From Pedobacter steynii (GTDB lineage Bacteria; Bacteroidota; Bacteroidia; Sphingobacteriales; Sphingobacteriaceae): 64,000 bases of DNA. Of the stretch, positions 61,227 through 64,000 are shown piece after piece; the stretch's first letter is position 1, and each line of letters opens with the position of its first letter. Location of the stretch: NCBI RefSeq assembly GCF_001721645.1, contig NZ_CP017141.1, forward strand, positions 6,200,001-6,264,000. Reading direction: 5' to 3'. A program made the translations under genes and the position numbers. The notes under the pieces were generated by a model. It was given only the letters and a program-made list of their open reading frames with translations, had not been told where the DNA came from and ran no database searches.

Positions 61227-61769
61227 CTACTTAGCTGGTTTAAGTTCTTCAAGAACAGCGCCGCACTCCATCATTTCATCTCCATAATATGGATTCTGAA
61301 TTTTCTTTTCTGAAGCCAGCCAATCGCCCCCGTCTCCGTTATTTGCCATTGGGCAATGTTGAACGTAAATGGCTCCTTTCTCGATATCTGCATGTTTAAA
61401 CATGGCAATCAAGTCGGAACTTAAAGCGGTAAAATCTTTTCTCTGGGCAGCAAGATCTTTAGCTGTAACCATTTTTCCAGCCGTAACAGCAGTATTTTCA
61501 CATCCTTTATAACCGGACAGGTTAATTTTTAATGCTGCTGCTGCTTTTTTAGCCTCTTCAAATTTTGAGCTGACCAGCGCATCCTTTAAAGAGAGGTAAC
61601 CGTTGTAAATAGCCTGTACACTGGTGTCCTTTAACTGAACACTAACAACCGCAGCCGTATCAGATGCCTGGTCGGTGGTCGTGCTATCTGCACTTAAAGC
61701 CACTTTTTGATTCGTGTTTGTACAGGATGTAGCAATCATAATTGCTGCTACAGCGAAGTATCTTTTCAT
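61227..61769 (-). CDS. DUF3347 lipoprotein, probable metal-binding
   Basis: A 180-residue lipoprotein: signal ending in the lipobox ATSC (Cys16), a Thr/Ser-rich linker, then a DUF3347 domain with VQAIYNGYLSLKDALVSSKF and the conserved C-terminal IYVQHCPMANNGDGGDWLAS ... NPYYGDEMMECGAVLE. The Cys/Met/His residues of this segment match those of copper-associated DUF3347 proteins found with Cus-type efflux systems. No efflux gene is in the window, so copper binding is inference. Confidence 0.85.
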   Translation of the reverse strand: MKRYFAVAAIMIATSCTNTNQKVALSADSTTTDQASDTAAVVSVQLKDTSVQAIYNGYLSLKDALVSSKFEEAKKAAAALKINLSGYKGCENTAVTAGKMVTAKDLAAQRKDFTALSSDLIAMFKHADIEKGAIYVQHCPMANNGDGGDWLASEKKIQNPYYGDEMMECGAVLEELKPAK

Positions 61770-61854
61770 ATAAGTGTATTAGTTTTTATGAATAACAGAT
61801 CTATGATATTCTGTTTTTTGGTTAAATTACCATTTTAAATTTAAATAAATAAAA

Positions 61855-61879
61855 AAGCCCCTGAAAAAATCAGGGGCTT
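61855..61879 (-). terminator. Intrinsic terminator after the beta-barrel gene
   Basis: On the minus strand AAGCCCCTGA-ttttt-TCAGGGGCTT is followed by TTTTATTTATTT. The 10-base stem is perfect. It lies 25 bases after the outer-membrane protein stop. Confidence 0.85.
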
Positions 61880-61903
61880 AGTGTAATTAAGTCTTTTACA
61901 GAC

Positions 61904-62407
61904 CTATAATTTAAAGCCATAAGCTACACGTAATGCGACCTGACCTGTGTTCAAACCATCTTTAGGCAAGCCTTCATACTTCACACCAAGGTCAAGCCCA
62001 TTACTCCATGCATATCCTATTGCAGGAGAATAAAGGAAAGAAGTACCGGAGTTTTTTGTCACACCAAAGGCAGCGCCAATCTCGCCAAGACCATATAAGC
62101 CAGAACCACTCTGATCAAAAAACACTTTTACCCCAGCTTTAACAGGGATATATCCATAATCAGGGATATCTACATTATTTATTGTTTTTCCTAAAAAGTG
62201 CGTATAACCCGTTGTTACCGGAATAGACACTTGTTTGGAAACGTCAAATTGCATTCTTGCATCGGCGCCAATTGCGAAATTATAACCATCGCTGGTTGGT
62301 ACACCTAAATTAACACCTACACCAAGTTTTTGCGCATTAACATCCGTACTTAAAAATAAAGCCACTGCAGCTACTGCCGAGGCTATAAAGGTTGTAGACT
62401 TTTTCAT
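61904..62407 (-). CDS. Small outer-membrane beta-barrel protein
   Basis: A 167-residue protein with a signal peptide (MKKSTTFIASAVAAVALFLSTDVNAQ) and alternating strands (LGVGVNLGVPTSDGYNFAIGADARMQF, VPVTTGYTHFLG) ending with the C-terminal aromatic/hydrophobic strand VALRVAYGFKL, as in outer-membrane barrels of eight strands. Function unknown. It is transcribed alone between miaA and a terminator. Confidence 0.85.
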   Translation of the reverse strand: MKKSTTFIASAVAAVALFLSTDVNAQKLGVGVNLGVPTSDGYNFAIGADARMQFDVSKQVSIPVTTGYTHFLGKTINNVDIPDYGYIPVKAGVKVFFDQSGSGLYGLGEIGAAFGVTKNSGTSFLYSPAIGYAWSNGLDLGVKYEGLPKDGLNTGQVALRVAYGFKL

Positions 62408-62451
62408 GCCTAGGTCATTACAAAATGCATGCCATCGGCTTTTTTATATAC

Positions 62452-63384
62452 TTAGAGTCCCTTTCGATGAATATAAGCACCTAAAACCTGGCTAAATAGC
62501 TGATCAGAGTCCTGATCGGTGTCGAACCAATGAATAACGACTCCATCCTTTTCCATTTTCCTGAAAAAAGTCATCTGACGCTTTGCAAACTGACATATTG
62601 CAGTTCCGAGCTGTACCTTCAACTCCGTATAACTTAGGGTCCCCGATAAATAGGCTACAACGAATTTATACTCTAAACCATAAAAAGTAAGCACCTCCGG
62701 GTCCACTCCACTTTCGAGTAAAGTCTCTACCTCCCCGATCATTCCTTCTTCCAGTCTGAGCTCCATTCTCTGGAGAATCCTTTTCCTGCGTAAGCTCACA
62801 TCAGAAGTCAGCCCCACGACAAAAGGTTTGATTAAAGGCCTTTTTACCGAGACCAGTTCATGATGACTTAAATATTCTGCAATCTCTATTGCCCTGATCA
62901 ATCGCTTAAATGAAGAAAGGTCGGCATGCTGCGTTAGTACCGCCGGATAACCTTTCAGAAGCTCCCTTAAATCCGCAATATCTTTCAACCTTAATTCTTC
63001 CCTCAATGGCTCATTCACCGGGATTGCAGTATACTCATGGTCCTGAAAAATGCTGTGTACGTACATCCCTGTACCCCCGCAAAGGACAGGTAGAATTTTC
63101 TTTACTGTCAGTGCTTCAAAGACCTGATAAAAATCTTCTTTGAACTCATTGACATTGTATTTTTCTCCTGCTGCCCTGATATTGATCAGATGATAAGGAA
63201 TTTGTTTACCATTGATCTTATATTCTTTAAGGTCTTTTCCAGTACCAATGTCCATACCTCTAAATACCTGCCTGCTGTCGGCACTGATCAGTTCTCCATG
63301 AAGAGCCTCAGCAAGCCTTACTGCAAGTTTGGTTTTTCCGGAAGCTGTAGGGCCTAATATGACCAGTAGTGGATGCTGCTCCAT
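62452..63384 (-). CDS. miaA: tRNA dimethylallyltransferase
   Basis: The 310-residue protein has the MiaA features: P-loop GPTASGKT (11-18), ISADSRQVFRGMDIGTGKD, CGGTGMYVHSI, and the C-terminal LGTAICQFAKRQMTFFRK. It prenylates adenosine 37 of tRNAs that read U-starting codons. Its ATG directly follows the stop codon of the upstream gene (TAAATG), so the two are probably cotranslated. Confidence 0.96.
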   Translation of the reverse strand: MEQHPLLVILGPTASGKTKLAVRLAEALHGELISADSRQVFRGMDIGTGKDLKEYKINGKQIPYHLINIRAAGEKYNVNEFKEDFYQVFEALTVKKILPVLCGGTGMYVHSIFQDHEYTAIPVNEPLREELRLKDIADLRELLKGYPAVLTQHADLSSFKRLIRAIEIAEYLSHHELVSVKRPLIKPFVVGLTSDVSLRRKRILQRMELRLEEGMIGEVETLLESGVDPEVLTFYGLEYKFVVAYLSGTLSYTELKVQLGTAICQFAKRQMTFFRKMEKDGVVIHWFDTDQDSDQLFSQVLGAYIHRKGL

Positions 63385-63999
63385 TTAAAAGTATAATATG
63401 TATTTTAAATTTCCGGTGTTAAAAACCCGTATATAATCATTTTCCAGAAGAAATTGTTGCTGCTCTTCCTTAGCCATTTCTTTCATTGCGGATTGAAGTG
63501 GTATGGGCAGACGATGCGTAAAAACTCTTTTATCGTCTTTTCTGTTTAACCAGATGTCTACCGCAGGAGATTCCTTTACCAGTTTAAAACCCGATAAATC
63601 ATATGCATTTCCCAACGACCAGTCTTTATCTGCATAGCTCATGAGGTCATTCGGTTGAACCAGGTTAATAAAGTGCTTCAGTAATTTACTGAATCCACCA
63701 GTAACGGTATAACCAATCAAGCTGGCAAAACGGATCAGTTCATAAGAACGGTAATCTGCAGCGATTCTGTTCATTGGCCTTCCTCCACTGAATAAAGCGA
63801 CTGCAACCATCTGCCCATCGATATCCAGTGCAAATTTATATCTGGCCTTTGCCGAGGCCTGCAAATGATTTTCTTCCAGGAACTCATCGGCCTCTGCCTG
63901 GTTGATCACCAGCACCTTTGCTTTACGCCCATGAAGGGTTTTATTCTGTCCCAGAATCGAAGCTATCCTACCCAGCACCTGATTTCGTCTGGTTTTCCA
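63385..63999 (-). CDS. Protein of unknown function, N-terminus outside the window
   Basis: The frame ends at 63385 and is open to the window edge, so its start is not visible; a GTG at 63978 is possible, but in-frame codons upstream (WKTRRNQ) suggest a longer protein. The visible 204 residues contain an acetyltransferase-like region (VINQAEADEFLEENHLQ, YELIRFASLIGYTVTGGFSKLL, DLMSYADKDWSLGNAYDLSGFKL) resembling the C-terminal domain of Mom/homing-endonuclease-associated proteins of phages. A cellular role is unknown. It is directly upstream of miaA. Confidence 0.7.
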   Translation of the reverse strand, partial: WKTRRNQVLGRIASILGQNKTLHGRKAKVLVINQAEADEFLEENHLQASAKARYKFALDIDGQMVAVALFSGGRPMNRIAADYRSYELIRFASLIGYTVTGGFSKLLKHFINLVQPNDLMSYADKDWSLGNAYDLSGFKLVKESPAVDIWLNRKDDKRVFTHRLPIPLQSAMKEMAKEEQQQFLLENDYIRVFNTGNLKYILYF

Positions 64000-64000
64000 G

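Noticed and set aside
1..64000. CRISPR arrays, tRNA or rRNA genes, insertion sequences, prophage or replication origin
   Set aside because: No regularly spaced repeats, cloverleaf-like or rRNA-like sequence, transposase or integrase reading frames, or clusters of DnaA-box-like sequences were recognised; dnaB alone does not mark an origin.

Overview
The window looks like chromosomal DNA from a member of the Bacteroidota, most likely Sphingobacteriaceae (Pedobacter-like). This is inferred from the gene set (a PorE-like OmpA protein, GH92 mannosidase, a small histone H1-like protein, MFS nucleoside permease, DUF3667), from -7 promoter elements of the TAnnTTTG type just upstream of many genes, and from TTG starts with AT-rich leaders. 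No rRNA, tRNA, CRISPR array, insertion sequence or prophage was seen. Almost everything is ordinary single-copy chromosomal coding sequence.

Layout. 1-3.1 kb (minus): the start of an ABC-F ATPase with a possible leader peptide, a four-helix membrane protein gene broken by an in-frame TGA, a VOC protein, a NudK-type Nudix hydrolase overlapping a nucleotide-binding DUF4406 protein, and a Crp/Fnr regulator. 3.2-8.2 kb (plus): two unknown proteins, then an SDR-fold protein lacking its catalytic Tyr/Lys, a DGPF (YciI-like) protein, an ECF sigma factor with a long C-terminal extension (ECF42 type) and an Old Yellow Enzyme relative. 8.2-10.6 kb (minus): a START-domain protein, a lipoprotein and a membrane protein. 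10.6-12.8 kb: a MocR regulator divergent from an Asp/Glu racemase-family gene. 12.9-16.1 kb: DUF2071, PhnA, nicotinate phosphoribosyltransferase, DoxX. 16.2-22.4 kb (plus): a sterol-desaturase-family hydroxylase, an SRPBCC protein with a 781-residue GAF protein, and an AraC regulator with its likely target aldo/keto reductase. 22.5-27.7 kb (minus): PoxB, LprI-like, YceH, a second aldo/keto reductase, the histone-like protein and an exported peptide deformylase.

27.7-37.1 kb: a possible small gene, a Rnk/GreA-like protein, an Xre-RES toxin-antitoxin pair, a queuosine-precursor transporter, then a tightly packed plus-strand run: methionine aminotransferase, omega-amidase, glycosylasparaginase, CutC and GH92 mannosidase. 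37.1-43 kb: LepA, FolD, a Rieske protein, QueE and a PorE-like cell-envelope protein. 43-51.3 kb: KdsA, RecQ, KdsD, a mannose-1-phosphate guanylyltransferase, an Hsp70-like ATPase and RlmB. 51.5-64 kb: DnaB, chromate transporter, EtfBA, bifunctional nuclease, a nucleoside permease, DUF3667, citrate synthase, a DUF3347 lipoprotein, an outer-membrane barrel, MiaA and the end of a protein cut by the window edge.

Links between genes: KdsD and KdsA belong to the Kdo pathway; QueE and the YhhQ-type transporter both serve queuosine supply; the aminotransferase/omega-amidase pair fits 2-oxoacid amide repair; glycosylasparaginase plus GH92 fits N-glycan breakdown. I found no convincingly new multi-gene system. 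The items most worth a second look are the ABC-F leader, the nonsense-interrupted membrane protein, the sigma-factor cluster with two altered oxidoreductases, the exported deformylase, the GAF orphan and the AraC operator candidates.
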